Assembly: GCF_014196925.1 (NCBI RefSeq)
Contig: NZ_JACIEN010000001.1
Location: forward strand, 62,001 to 126,000
Reading direction: 5' to 3'
Source of the DNA: Chelatococcus caeni
Lineage (GTDB): Bacteria > Pseudomonadota > Alphaproteobacteria > Rhizobiales > Beijerinckiaceae
DNA length: 64,000 bases
Below are positions 1 through 8,282 of this stretch, one piece after another. A program made the translations under genes and the position numbers. Each line of letters starts with the position of its first letter. Positions within the stretch are counted from its first letter, which is position 1. The notes beneath the pieces are model-generated. The model saw only the letters and a list, made by a program, of their open reading frames with translations. It was not told where the DNA came from and made no database searches.

Positions 1-3000
1 GCTGCTCCCGCCAAAGATCCCGAGGGCGTCGAACTCGCCTATGAGACCGTGGACTGGACGCCACCCGAAGGCGCTCGCCTGTCCGACGCGATCTATGAGG
101 AATATGCGCTGCAATCGCTGCGCATTGCTGGCGCGCAGCCGCATCCGACCAAACTGGTGCAATCCGCCGCCATGGCCTCGGTCGCACCGCCGAAGCCCTC
201 CTACCGGCCCATGCTGCCCGCTGACATCTGCGCGCGTCTGTCGAACGCCCAGCTTGAAACGGTGATCTATGCCGGTGAAGCCCATGCCGATCATCTCGCC
301 GGCGCATGGACCGTGGACGAGCATTTCGACAATGTGAGCGCTGCGCCCGAGGATGCTGCGGGATCAATCCGCTTTCGCCGGGGCTTCATGCTCGGTGATG
401 GAACCGGCGCTGGCAAGGGACGCCAGTCCGCCGCCATCATTCTCGACAACTGGCTGCGCGGTCGGCGCAAGGCGATCTGGATCTCCAAATCCGATAAGCT
501 GATCGAGGACGCGCAGCGCGACTGGTCGGCGCTCGGCATGGAACGGCTGCTTGTCACGCCTCTGTCACGCTTCCCGCAAGGCAAGCCAATCACGTTGTCG
601 GAAGGCATCCTTTTTACCACCTATGCCACGCTACGCTCCGACGACCGGGGCGAGAAGGTTTCGCGCGTCAAGCAGATCGTCGAATGGTTGGGGTCCGATT
701 TCGATGGAGCCATCATATTCGACGAGAGCCATTCCATGCAGAATGCCGGTGGCGGAAAAGGAGAACGCGGTGATGTCGCCGCCTCGCAGCAAGGACGTGC
801 GGGCCTGCGGCTTCAGCACGCGCTGCCCGACGCCCGCGTGGTTTATGTCTCGGCGACCGGCGCCACCACAGTTCACAATCTCGCCTATGCGCAGCGCCTT
901 GGCCTCTGGGGCGGTGAGGATTTTCCGTTCCAGACCCGCGCCGAGTTCGTTGAGGCGATCGAAGCCGGTGGCGTTGCGGCCATGGAAGTGCTGGCCCGCG
1001 ATCTGCGATCCCTCGGCCTCTATACCGCCCGCTCGCTCTCCTATGATGGCGTTGAATATGAACTGATCGAGCATCAGCTCACGGATGAACAGCGCCGCAT
1101 CTATGATGCCTACGCCGGGGCTTTCGCCGTCATTCACAACAATCTGGACGCGGCAATGGAAGCCGCCAACATCACCGGCAGCGAGGGAACGCTGAACCGG
1201 CAGGCCAAATCCGCCGCCCGTTCGGCCTTTGAGAGCACCAAACAGCGCTTCTTCGGCCATCTGCTGACTTCCATGAAAACCCCGACCCTGATCCGGTCCA
1301 TCGAGGCCGATCTGGAAGCGGGCCATGCCGCCGTCATCCAGATCGTCTCGACCGGCGAAGCCCTGATGGAACGGCGGCTTTCCGAGATCCCGACCGAGGA
1401 ATGGAACGATATTTCCGTCGATGTCACCCCGAGGGAATATGTTGGCTCGTATTTGCAGCATTCCTTCCCGGTACAGCTCTATGAGCCGTTTACCGATGGC
1501 GAGGGGAACCTCTCGTCACGCCCCGTCTTCCGCGATGGTCAGCCGGTCGAAAGCCGCGAAGCCGTAGCGCGGCGCGACGAGATGCTGGAGCAGCTGGGTT
1601 CGCTTCCCCCCGTGCCGGGGGCGCTCGATCAGATCGTCCAGCGCTTCGGCACGGATATGGTGGCGGAGGTCACGGGCCGCTCGCGCCGGATCGTGCGCAA
1701 GGGCGACGGGGCATCGGCGCGTTTGGCGGTCGAGAACCGTGCACCTTCTGCCAATCTTGCCGAGACCTCGGCCTTCATGGATGACCAGAAGCGCATCCTC
1801 GTGTTCTCGGATGCGGGTGGCACGGGGCGCAGCTATCACGCCGAACTCTCAGCGAAAAACCAGCGGCTGCGCGTGCATTACCTCCTGGAGCCGGGCTGGA
1901 AGGCAGATGCCGCCATTCAGGGGCTGGGCCGCACCAACCGCACCAATCAGGCTCAGCCGCCGCTGTTCAGACCCATCGCCACGGACGTCAAGGCCGAGAA
2001 GCGCTTTCTCTCTACCATCGCCCGCCGCCTCGACACGCTGGGCGCGATCACCCGCGGCCAGCGCCAGACCGGCGGTCAGGGGCTGTTCCGGCCCGAGGAC
2101 AATCTGGAATCCGCCTATGCCCGCGATGCGTTGCGCCAGCTCTATCTGCTGATTGTGCGCGGTAAGGTCGAGGGATGCTCGCTGGAACGGTTTGAATCCG
2201 CCACCGGCCTGAAGCTGATGGACAGCAATGGTGTGAAGGACGAACTACCGCCGATCACCACCTTCCTCAATCGCCTGCTGGCGCTGACCATCGAATTGCA
2301 GGGCATCCTGTTCTCGGCCTTCGAACAGCTCCTGCAGGCGCGGATCGACGGGGCGATTGCATCCGGCACCTATGACATGGGACTGGAAACGCTGAAGGCG
2401 GAAAGCTTCATCGTCACCGACCGGCAGGTGATCCACACCCATCCGGGCACCGGCGCGGAAACGCGGCTCCTGACGCTCACCGAGCGCAAGCGCAATCAGC
2501 CGGTCACGCTCGATGCAGCCCTGGCGGAACTGGATGATCCCCGCGCAAGATTGCTCATCAACGAGCGATCCGGTCGCGCCGCCGTGCAGATCCCCACCAC
2601 CAGCGTCATGCTGGATGATGGCGAGATCGAGCGCCGCGTGCGGTTGATCCGGCCGATGGAAGCGGTGAGCATCCCCATGCGGACAATGGATGAGACCCAT
2701 TGGAGCGAGGCGGACCAGGCTTCCTTCGCCACGGCCTGGAACGCGGAACTGGCAGAGGTGCCGGAGTTCACCGACAGCATCCTGCATATGGTGACTGGGC
2801 TTCTGCTGCCGATCTGGAAGCGCCTGCCGCAGGACTCCTCCCGGGTCTATCGGCTCCAGACCGACGAGGGCGAACGCATCATCGGTCGCCGGGTCTCGCC
2901 GGCATGGGCTACCAATGCTTCGACCAGTGGCGTCACCAGCAGCCTGACGCCGGATGCCGCTTATGCCGCGTTGATCGAAGGCTGCACGATCCTTGATCTC

Positions 3001-3231
3001 ACCGAGGGGCTGCAACTGCGACGCGTCCGGGTCATGGGCGCCAACCGGATCGAGCTCACCGGCTTCACCGATACCATGCGCGATCGGCTGCGAACCTATG
3101 GTCTCTTCAGCGAGATCATCTCCTGGAAGCTACGATTCTTCGTGCCGGTGGGCGCATTGGGGCCGGAGATCATCGGCAAACTGCTCGACCGCTTCCCCGT
3201 CGAGCGCATCTCCGAGCGGGTGGCTGCGTGA
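1..3231 (+). CDS. Strawberry notch-like helicase/NTPase (5' end outside window)
   Basis: The frame is open from the first base, so the N-terminus lies outside the window; a GTG at 49 is only an internal codon. About 1076 residues are visible. A superfamily-2 helicase core is clear: Walker A GTGAGKGRQ near nt 400-426, DESH box at 721-732, SAT motif near 848-859 and motif VI QGLGRTNRT near 1918-1944. The layout matches the AAA_34/strawberry-notch C-terminal family found in rhizobial ICEs and plasmids, where the missing N-terminus is often a DNA methyltransferase domain (family knowledge, not seen here). It probably remodels or protects element DNA during transfer; that role is inference. The stop overlaps the next start as TGATG, so the two genes are probably translationally coupled. 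Confidence 0.85.
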   Translation, partial: AAPAKDPEGVELAYETVDWTPPEGARLSDAIYEEYALQSLRIAGAQPHPTKLVQSAAMASVAPPKPSYRPMLPADICARLSNAQLETVIYAGEAHADHLAGAWTVDEHFDNVSAAPEDAAGSIRFRRGFMLGDGTGAGKGRQSAAIILDNWLRGRRKAIWISKSDKLIEDAQRDWSALGMERLLVTPLSRFPQGKPITLSEGILFTTYATLRSDDRGEKVSRVKQIVEWLGSDFDGAIIFDESHSMQNAGGGKGERGDVAASQQGRAGLRLQHALPDARVVYVSATGATTVHNLAYAQRLGLWGGEDFPFQTRAEFVEAIEAGGVAAMEVLARDLRSLGLYTARSLSYDGVEYELIEHQLTDEQRRIYDAYAGAFAVIHNNLDAAMEAANITGSEGTLNRQAKSAARSAFESTKQRFFGHLLTSMKTPTLIRSIEADLEAGHAAVIQIVSTGEALMERRLSEIPTEEWNDISVDVTPREYVGSYLQHSFPVQLYEPFTDGEGNLSSRPVFRDGQPVESREAVARRDEMLEQLGSLPPVPGALDQIVQRFGTDMVAEVTGRSRRIVRKGDGASARLAVENRAPSANLAETSAFMDDQKRILVFSDAGGTGRSYHAELSAKNQRLRVHYLLEPGWKADAAIQGLGRTNRTNQAQPPLFRPIATDVKAEKRFLSTIARRLDTLGAITRGQRQTGGQGLFRPEDNLESAYARDALRQLYLLIVRGKVEGCSLERFESATGLKLMDSNGVKDELPPITTFLNRLLALTIELQGILFSAFEQLLQARIDGAIASGTYDMGLETLKAESFIVTDRQVIHTHPGTGAETRLLTLTERKRNQPVTLDAALAELDDPRARLLINERSGRAAVQIPTTSVMLDDGEIERRVRLIRPMEAVSIPMRTMDETHWSEADQASFATAWNAELAEVPEFTDSILHMVTGLLLPIWKRLPQDSSRVYRLQTDEGERIIGRRVSPAWATNASTSGVTSSLTPDAAYAALIEGCTILDLTEGLQLRRVRVMGANRIELTGFTDTMRDRLRTYGLFSEIISWKLRFFVPVGALGPEIIGKLLDRFPVERISERVAA

Positions 3232-4277
3232 TGGCGCGTCTCAACGCTTCCGAACTGGCGCAGCGTCTCGGTCGCCAGGCCGAGGCGGTGTGCCGCCACT
3301 ATCTCTCGAATGGGCGCAAACAGGGCAATTACTGGCAGGTTGGGGATGTACGGAACACTCCCGGCCGTTCAATGTTCGTCCGTCTGACCGGGCCAGAGGC
3401 TGGTAAAGGTGCGGCTGGAAAATGGACCGATGCCCAGAGCGGCGAGCATGGCGATCTGCTCGACGTTATCGGCGAAACCCTTGGCCTCACCGACTTCGCC
3501 GGCATTGCCCAAGAAGCCCGCCGCTTTCTCAGCCTGCCGCATCCCGAACCGGAGCCAAAGTCCCACCGATCCCGAACACCGCAAGCACCACCCGGATCGT
3601 CCGAGGCGGCCCGACGGCTCTGGCGCATGACGCAGCCGCTCACCGGCAGTCTCGCAGAGACGTACTTACGGCAACGCGGCATTACGGATTTACGCGGAAC
3701 CGCAGATCTGCGTTTTCACCCGACCTGCTATTGGCGCCCCGAGGGCGATGGTCCCACCGAAACCTGGCCCGCCATGATCGCCGCCGTCACCGACCTCGAC
3801 GGCAAGATCACCGGCGCGCATCGCACCTGGCTCATGCGTGACGGCTCCGGGAAAGCGCCGGTCGATCCGCCGAGGAAGGCAATGGGCGACCTGCTCGGAC
3901 ATGCAGTGCGTTTCGGTTGCGTGAGGGACGTCATGGCGGCGGGGGAAGGTATAGAAACCATCCTGTCGCTGCGTCAGGCTCTGCCCACCATGCCGATGGT
4001 CTCCGCACTCTCGGCCGGGCATCTCGCCGCCATCCAGCTCTCCCCGCATCTGCGCAGGCTCTATATCGTCCGCGACAACGATCCGGCAGGCGACGCCGCA
4101 CGGGACAGTCTGGTGGACCGGGCCATCGAGGCCGGGATCGAGGCCATCACGCTTTCGCCCATGCTGGGAGATTTCAACGACGATCTCGTCAGCTTCGGCC
4201 TTGAGGCGCTTCGGGCGCAGATCCGGGTGCAGATTGCCCCTGAGGACGTCAGCCGTTTCATGTCGTGCGCGCCATAG
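3231..4277 (+). CDS. Toprim-domain primase-like protein
   Basis: A 348-residue protein starting at ATG 3231, which overlaps the upstream stop; a GTG three bases earlier is also possible. The N-terminal half (NGRKQGNYWQVGD, then NTPGRSMFVRL) matches the primase-like domain that precedes Toprim in ICE and plasmid proteins. The Toprim fold is marked by AAGEGIETILS near residue 237 and the acidic RDNDPAGDAA motif near residue 281; the conserved Glu and the DxD-type acidic residues are present. Such proteins probably synthesise primers on the transferred strand. No helicase domain is attached, so the upstream helicase may supply that activity (inference). Confidence 0.8.
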   Translation: MARLNASELAQRLGRQAEAVCRHYLSNGRKQGNYWQVGDVRNTPGRSMFVRLTGPEAGKGAAGKWTDAQSGEHGDLLDVIGETLGLTDFAGIAQEARRFLSLPHPEPEPKSHRSRTPQAPPGSSEAARRLWRMTQPLTGSLAETYLRQRGITDLRGTADLRFHPTCYWRPEGDGPTETWPAMIAAVTDLDGKITGAHRTWLMRDGSGKAPVDPPRKAMGDLLGHAVRFGCVRDVMAAGEGIETILSLRQALPTMPMVSALSAGHLAAIQLSPHLRRLYIVRDNDPAGDAARDSLVDRAIEAGIEAITLSPMLGDFNDDLVSFGLEALRAQIRVQIAPEDVSRFMSCAP

Positions 4278-4584
4278 CCAGAGAGGGCCTTGATCGGGGA
4301 TAACCGATCCCGCCATGGGCAAGGGGTTGGGGCACCTCGGCAAGGGGACCGCGCCTTGGCCTTCTTGAGAGGGCGAGCGGCCCACAAACGCTCCGGCCCG
4401 GCAATGGCGGCGCCCGACTGATTTCCGTCGGCGGGCAAGCCCGCCTTTACAGCGCGAAGCAAATCAGCCGGGCTTTGCCATCAAGACCCTCGCAAAGGGC
4501 TCGGGCTGCCAGGCCGGAGCGCCCGTGGGCTTGTCGTCGCCATGAAGGCCGCGACGGTCGCGGTCCCGCCGAAGGACACATCCC
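4278..4584 (+). other. Gene-free structured leader before the DUF2493 gene
   Basis: This 307-nt stretch has no supported reading frame. It holds several hairpins on the coding strand: GATCGG/CCGATC at 4292-4309 just after the Toprim stop, GGCGGG/CCCGCC with a CAAG loop at 4430-4445, and CCGCG/CGCGG with a five-base loop at 4549-4563, ending 21 nt before the DUF2493 start. No T-tract follows any of them, so they do not look like intrinsic terminators. It may be a 5' leader or a spacer between transcription units. Confidence 0.4.
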
Positions 4585-5511
4585 ATGTATGCCCATGACG
4601 AATTCGAACCCGATCACAGCACGTCTCCCACCGGCCATGTCATCGAAGAGCTCGAACTCTATGGCTACCGTCCCGCCGAGGGCGAGGCCGACCCCCGGAT
4701 CACGCCCGAGGACAACGCCATCCAGGGCGCGGTTGCCGACATCTTCGATGCCCTGATCTCCACCATGGCCGACACCAGCCTCGATTTCGACCTAGACGAG
4801 ATCATGTGGTCCACCGTCAACACCTTCCACCGCGCCGTCGAGCGGATCGAACGCAAACTCGACGATAACGAGCAGGCTCAGAAGCGCCTTCAGCGCGAAC
4901 AGGACGGAAGCGAGGTGAAATCCGTCCAGTTGGAGACCCTGATCGGCATCGGACAAAACCTGATCGAGCGCCGCGACAGCATGGAGACCTTCCGCGACAC
5001 CGCCGCCGACCTCTTCCTGCGCACCACCGGCACGCCTTGGTCGCCGCGCTCCGGCTCACGGGTCAACCATCGCCAGATGACCTCGGCCATGATCGACAGC
5101 CGTGACTTCATCGCCGCAAAACGCCGGGCCGACAACGAGGTGCTCTTGCCCGCCGGGCCGAAGATTGCCTTCTCGGGCGGGGAGACGACCGACCACCGGC
5201 TGATCTGGGACAGGCTCGATCAGGTCCATGCCAAGCACCCCGATATGGTGCTCCTGCATGGCGGATCGCCGAAAGGTGCCGAACGTATCGCCGCCACCTG
5301 GGCCGACAATCGCAAGGTGCCGCAGGTCGCCTTCAAGCCAGACTGGGTGAAACATGCCAAGGCCGCGCCCTTCAAGCGCAACGACCGGATGCTCGACACG
5401 ATGCCGATCGGGGTCATCATCTTCCCCGGCACAGGCATTCAGGACAACCTGGCCGACAAGGCCCGCAAGCTGGGCATCCCGGTCTATCGCTTCGGGACCG
5501 GCAGCGCGTGA
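4585..5511 (+). CDS. DUF2493 (SLOG-superfamily) protein
   Basis: A 308-residue protein. Residues 1-190 are acidic and helical with no recognised fold; residues from about 191 form a DUF2493/YspA-like SLOG domain, beginning PKIAFSGGETTDH, with the glycine-rich loop LLHGGSPKGAERIAA near residue 221 and PIGVIIFPGTGIQDN near the C-terminus. SLOG domains bind nucleotides or nucleotide-derived ligands (family knowledge), but the ligand here is unknown. Proteins of this exact layout recur beside strawberry-notch and Toprim genes in alphaproteobacterial ICEs. The ATG follows a weak AAGGAC ribosome site. Confidence 0.8.
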   Translation: MYAHDEFEPDHSTSPTGHVIEELELYGYRPAEGEADPRITPEDNAIQGAVADIFDALISTMADTSLDFDLDEIMWSTVNTFHRAVERIERKLDDNEQAQKRLQREQDGSEVKSVQLETLIGIGQNLIERRDSMETFRDTAADLFLRTTGTPWSPRSGSRVNHRQMTSAMIDSRDFIAAKRRADNEVLLPAGPKIAFSGGETTDHRLIWDRLDQVHAKHPDMVLLHGGSPKGAERIAATWADNRKVPQVAFKPDWVKHAKAAPFKRNDRMLDTMPIGVIIFPGTGIQDNLADKARKLGIPVYRFGTGSA

Positions 5512-5662
5512 GCGCTGCCTTCCCATCTCATCATGAGCATGACGACACCGCCCGCCGATCATTACATGTCGCACAGACAGGCATATTCGTGCTATATGTC
5601 GCGGTGCGCCATGGTGGTGGTGGAAGGCGCAACCGTCCAACCTTTTGCACGGAGACACCACC

Positions 5663-6103
5663 ATGATCGTTCTTGGAATCCTCGTTTCCATCGCAGCCAT
5701 CGGCACCATGTGCTGGTTGCTGTTCAATCTCGCCGTATTCGCCCTGCCGTTCTTCATCGGCCTGAACGCAGGCACATGGGCCTATGGCACAGGGGCTGGC
5801 TGGCCCGGCGGCATCGTTGTTGCTCTTCTAGCCGCCGGTCTGACACTCGCTATTGGTCAGGGCCTGCTCATGCTGGTCCGCCCGATCTGGGCGCGTCTGC
5901 TGATTGCTCTGGCCTTCGTTGCTCCGGCGGGGATGGCCGGGTTTTACGCGACGCTCGGTATCGTAAAGCACATGATGCCGTCCGAGACATGGCAGCTCAT
6001 CTTCTCGGTGATCGGGGCGGTGGCGGTGGGCGTGACGGCGTTCCTGCGCGTTGCAGGCATGGCGGCAACCGACCAGGCGAACGACGGCTTTGCACGCACC
6101 TGA
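5663..6103 (+). CDS. Small multi-pass membrane protein, unknown function
   Basis: A 146-residue protein; ATG 5663 is chosen because GGAGA lies 8 to 12 bases upstream (an in-frame ATG at 5645 lacks such a site). Nearly the whole sequence is hydrophobic, giving about four transmembrane segments: residues 1-24, roughly 25-60 with glycine-rich turns, 65-95 and 105-130. No catalytic motif is visible. It is alone on its transcript side, with 151 nt before it and a long gene-free region after it. I do not recognise a family. Confidence 0.6.
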   Translation: MIVLGILVSIAAIGTMCWLLFNLAVFALPFFIGLNAGTWAYGTGAGWPGGIVVALLAAGLTLAIGQGLLMLVRPIWARLLIALAFVAPAGMAGFYATLGIVKHMMPSETWQLIFSVIGAVAVGVTAFLRVAGMAATDQANDGFART

Positions 6104-6669
6104 ACCACAATGATCCGTTGATGGCGACCAGAAGCGGATGCGGATTATCTTCCATCTTCGTCAGGAAAATGGTGGCAGACAGCGACCAGGCATCGGATCA
6201 ACTTGAGGCACAGACGCGGTCCATAGGAGCGCAGAACCTTCAGCGCCAGCGTTGTGGACTGACCAGAACTCGGTTGGGGGCAATGCCGGTAGAACAGGCC
6301 CGAAAGAGAGATGCGTATGGCCTGGGACGCAGGGCGACAGGCAAGGCCGGTGTTACCCGTCTGGTCATCATGATAGGCCTCAAGATTGCCACGTCTCCGT
6401 TCAGCCCCCGTGTCTCGACCGCTCCAAACGGCCTCTTCAATGGCCTGATCTGGCCGAAGAACAGCGCGATGCGCTTCGACCGCTTTAGCGCAACAGCGTC
6501 GTCACAACTTTCTTCCCCTGACGGCAAAGCCGCCATTCCGCGCGGAACAAGAAAGTTCCTCCTGTGCTGTCCAGCCCCAAGGGGGGTGCGCCAGCGTTCG
6601 TCTCCGGCCGGTCGATCGCCATCGAGGCCGCAATGGTGCGGGCTCGGAAACGGAAAACGGAGACTTAAA
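6104..6669 (+). other. Gene-free region before DUF736 with a three-way-junction fold
   Basis: I see no supported gene in these 566 nt; the reading frame of the downstream DUF736 gene happens to stay open through it but has no coding character. A 9-bp perfect stem, AACTTTCTT (6506-6514) with AAGAAAGTT (6549-6557), encloses two hairpins, GGC-AAA-GCC and TTCCG-CG-CGGAA. The fold could lie in the DUF736 leader, about 110 nt before its start, or in a transcript of the other strand. Confidence 0.4.
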
Positions 6670-6996
6670 ATGGCAACCATCGGCACCTTCAAGAAGACCG
6701 GCTCGAACGAATTCACCGGCGACATCGTCACCCTCAGCGTCCAGGCCAAGGGTGTGCGCATCATCCCCGACCTGCGCACCAACGGCGAGAACGCCCCCAG
6801 CCACCGGGTCCTGGTCGGTCGCGCCGAGATCGGCGCCGCCTGGTCCAAGCGCTCCAACGAGGGCCGCGACTATCTGGGCCTCAAGCTGGACGATCCGAGC
6901 TTCAACGCCCCAATCTACGCCAACCTCTTCGATGACGAAGAAGGTGAAACCTTCTCCCTCATCTGGTCCCGCCCCAACGGTCGCCGCGGCGACTGA
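6670..6996 (+). CDS. DUF736 family protein
   Basis: A 108-residue protein starting MATIGTFKK. It carries the DUF736 pattern: an N-terminal IGTF block, FTGDIVTLSV, a variable middle, then GAAWSKRSNEGRDYLGLKLDD and a C-terminal FSLIWSRP. DUF736 genes are near-universal companions of rhizobial conjugative elements; their molecular role is unknown. A second, diverged copy lies at 12402-12737. The ATG follows GGAGACTTAAA. A strong intrinsic terminator follows immediately, so it probably ends its transcript. Confidence 0.85.
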   Translation: MATIGTFKKTGSNEFTGDIVTLSVQAKGVRIIPDLRTNGENAPSHRVLVGRAEIGAAWSKRSNEGRDYLGLKLDDPSFNAPIYANLFDDEEGETFSLIWSRPNGRRGD

Positions 6997-7006
6997 GGCG
7001 CGGCAC

Positions 7007-7037
7007 AAAGGCTCCGACCGCAAGGTCGGGGCCTTTC
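7007..7037 (+). terminator. Intrinsic terminator after DUF736
   Basis: A near-perfect stem, AAAGGCTCCGACC with GGTCGGGGCCTTT, closed by a GCAA tetraloop and followed by a short pyrimidine tail. It lies 11 nt after the DUF736 stop codon. Confidence 0.75.
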
Positions 7038-7075
7038 TCATGCCCACGAGAAAATCGTCACGCCCACTGCAACCG

Positions 7076-7276
7076 CTACACCCGGTTCTCGACCCGCACG
7101 CCAGGCATGTGAACAAACTCCTTCACATTGTTTGTTACCAAGATTGACCCTTCGCTGCGGGCGTGTGTGCCGATCTGTATGTCGTGTGGTCTGCAAAGTG
7201 TGCCTGCACGCTCCAACTCGGCGGGGACACGCCCATAATAGATGGCCGCCTCGTCGATGATCGGCAGAACGCCCAC
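7076..7276 (-). pseudogene. VapC/PIN-domain toxin, C-terminal remnant
   Basis: The translated 66 residues match only the C-terminal half of a VapC-type PIN ribonuclease: LPIIDEAAIYYG, then a degraded helix, then HDIQIGTHARSEGSILVTNN and EFVHMPGVRVEN before the TAG stop. Full VapC proteins are about 130 residues; the N-terminal half with the first catalytic Asp is absent, and a TGA closes the frame about ten codons before the homology starts. No VapB-like antitoxin is found next to it. It is a dead toxin gene, probably left by recombination between the terminator and the transfer-switch genes. Confidence 0.65.
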
Positions 7277-7297
7277 TCGGCTTCGAATACTGACACG

Positions 7298-7327
7298 GGA
7301 ATGCCGTCAGGGCATCTCCCGTATAAT
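7298..7327 (+). promoter_or_regulatory. Possible promoter/operator of the fseA-like gene
   Basis: A perfect TATAAT hexamer at 7322-7327 follows an interrupted inverted repeat, ATGCC-gtcag-GGCAT with near-matching GGGA/TCCC flanks (7298-7321). No convincing -35 box is seen at 16-18 bp, which would suit an activator-dependent or repressed promoter. It lies 152 nt before the fseA-like start. A second stem, GCCGGACG (7437-7444) with CGTCCGGC (7456-7463), ends right before the ribosome site GGGAGGA and could limit translation. Confidence 0.35.
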
Positions 7328-7479
7328 GCCCAACAGTGCTAGTGAGAGATTGTCGAATGAATTTATCGGGTTAAGAGATACACTTATCTCGTTAGACTCG
7401 CTACTGCAAAACCATTCGATACCGCAGCCTTTTCAGGCCGGACGTGGCCTTGTGCCGTCCGGCTTTGGGAGGACGCGCC

Positions 7480-7695
7480 ATGCAGAGCATAAATTGGCGT
7501 ACTCCGTCGGCATATAGACACGTCAAAGACCTTCCTGCCGCCGGTTTCGCCTGGGAATATCTTCGTCGTAACGAAGACTATCGCAAAGATGTCGAGCGCT
7601 TCAATCGGACGGGAGCGTTTACGGCAGAAGAGTTGGATACCTTTGCCAGCCGATGGGGGTTGCGATTTCGCACACGACCCCGACGCGCAGCCTGA
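7480..7695 (+). CDS. fseA: FseA-like activator, N-terminal frame (DUF6499)
   Basis: A 71-residue frame starting at ATG 7480 behind GGGAGGA. It carries the DUF6499 'transcriptional regulator-like' domain: W6 and FAWEYLRRNEDYRKD at residues 23-37. In homologous fused proteins the domain runs into DUF2285 through RWGLRF; here RWGLRF occurs at residues 58-63, but the frame then ends eight codons later in unrelated Arg-rich sequence. The DUF2285 domain continues in the +1 frame. This is the arrangement described for FseA of ICEMlSymR7A, made by +1 programmed ribosomal frameshifting and activating the excisionase gene rdfS. I assign the gene by that layout plus the nearby rdfS-like and qseM-like genes. 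Confidence 0.75.
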   Translation: MQSINWRTPSAYRHVKDLPAAGFAWEYLRRNEDYRKDVERFNRTGAFTAEELDTFASRWGLRFRTRPRRAA

Positions 7696-8275
7696 CGGCG
7701 CACCGCCTTTCTGGTCGCCGCATTTCAATCCGCGGGCCATTATTCTGTCACCTGCCGAGCAGAGTGATACCGGTAGCGGGCGGCTGTTCGCTCTCGCTCA
7801 TCTCGATGGCCTGATCCTGCGCCGCGCGCCGGATGGCTGGCACGCAATCTGGCATATCGGTGGGATGGAGCATCAATTCTGGTTGCAACAGGGCGCGATC
7901 GATGCGGCAGCTTTCTATGCTGCAATCCTGCCCATGGACGAGTTCATGGAATTACGCGCCCATGCGGCCCGCCGTCTCTGGCGGTGCCTGACAGGCCGCT
8001 CTCCGGGGTCGGATATTCGCACCATGCCAGCACAACTTCGGCAATGGCACCTTCTGTCGCTGCGGGCGCTGGACGCACGGCTGCATGGCGAAAGCTATCG
8101 CGCCGTTGCCGAAGTCCTGCTCGGTTTCCGTGGCAACAAGGAAGATTTCGAGACTGATCCGCGCAAGAACAAGGCACGTCGTCTTGTTGCCCACGGCATC
8201 AGGATGATGCGCGGGGGCTATCGGCTGCTTTTGCATTATCCGGTCAAGCCGATTCCACGATCAAAAGGCGACTGA
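7670..8275 (+). CDS. fseA: FseA-like activator, C-terminal frame (DUF2285), read by +1 frameshift
   Basis: This frame is open from before 7589 but reads as DUF2285-type protein only from about AHDPDAQPDG (7670). No good independent start is near: an ATG at 7589 would translate DUF6499 DNA in the wrong frame. Joining codon TTT (7666-7668) to GCA (7670) gives RWGLRF-AHDPD and a 264-residue fusion. The C-terminal half, with ALDARLHGESYRAVAEVL and later ARRLVAHGIRMMRGGYRLLL, is the DUF2285 helix-turn-helix-like domain. Known FseA activates rdfS and so ICE excision. A sequencing or mutational frameshift cannot be excluded from one sequence. Confidence 0.75.
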   Translation, partial: AHDPDAQPDGAPPFWSPHFNPRAIILSPAEQSDTGSGRLFALAHLDGLILRRAPDGWHAIWHIGGMEHQFWLQQGAIDAAAFYAAILPMDEFMELRAHAARRLWRCLTGRSPGSDIRTMPAQLRQWHLLSLRALDARLHGESYRAVAEVLLGFRGNKEDFETDPRKNKARRLVAHGIRMMRGGYRLLLHYPVKPIPRSKGD

Positions 8276-8282
8276 GGCGATC

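Noticed and set aside
5533-6669. Long plus-strand open frame running into the DUF736 gene
   Set aside because: It overlaps the well-supported membrane protein gene at 5663-6103 in another frame and shows no family resemblance before the DUF736 ATG at 6670.
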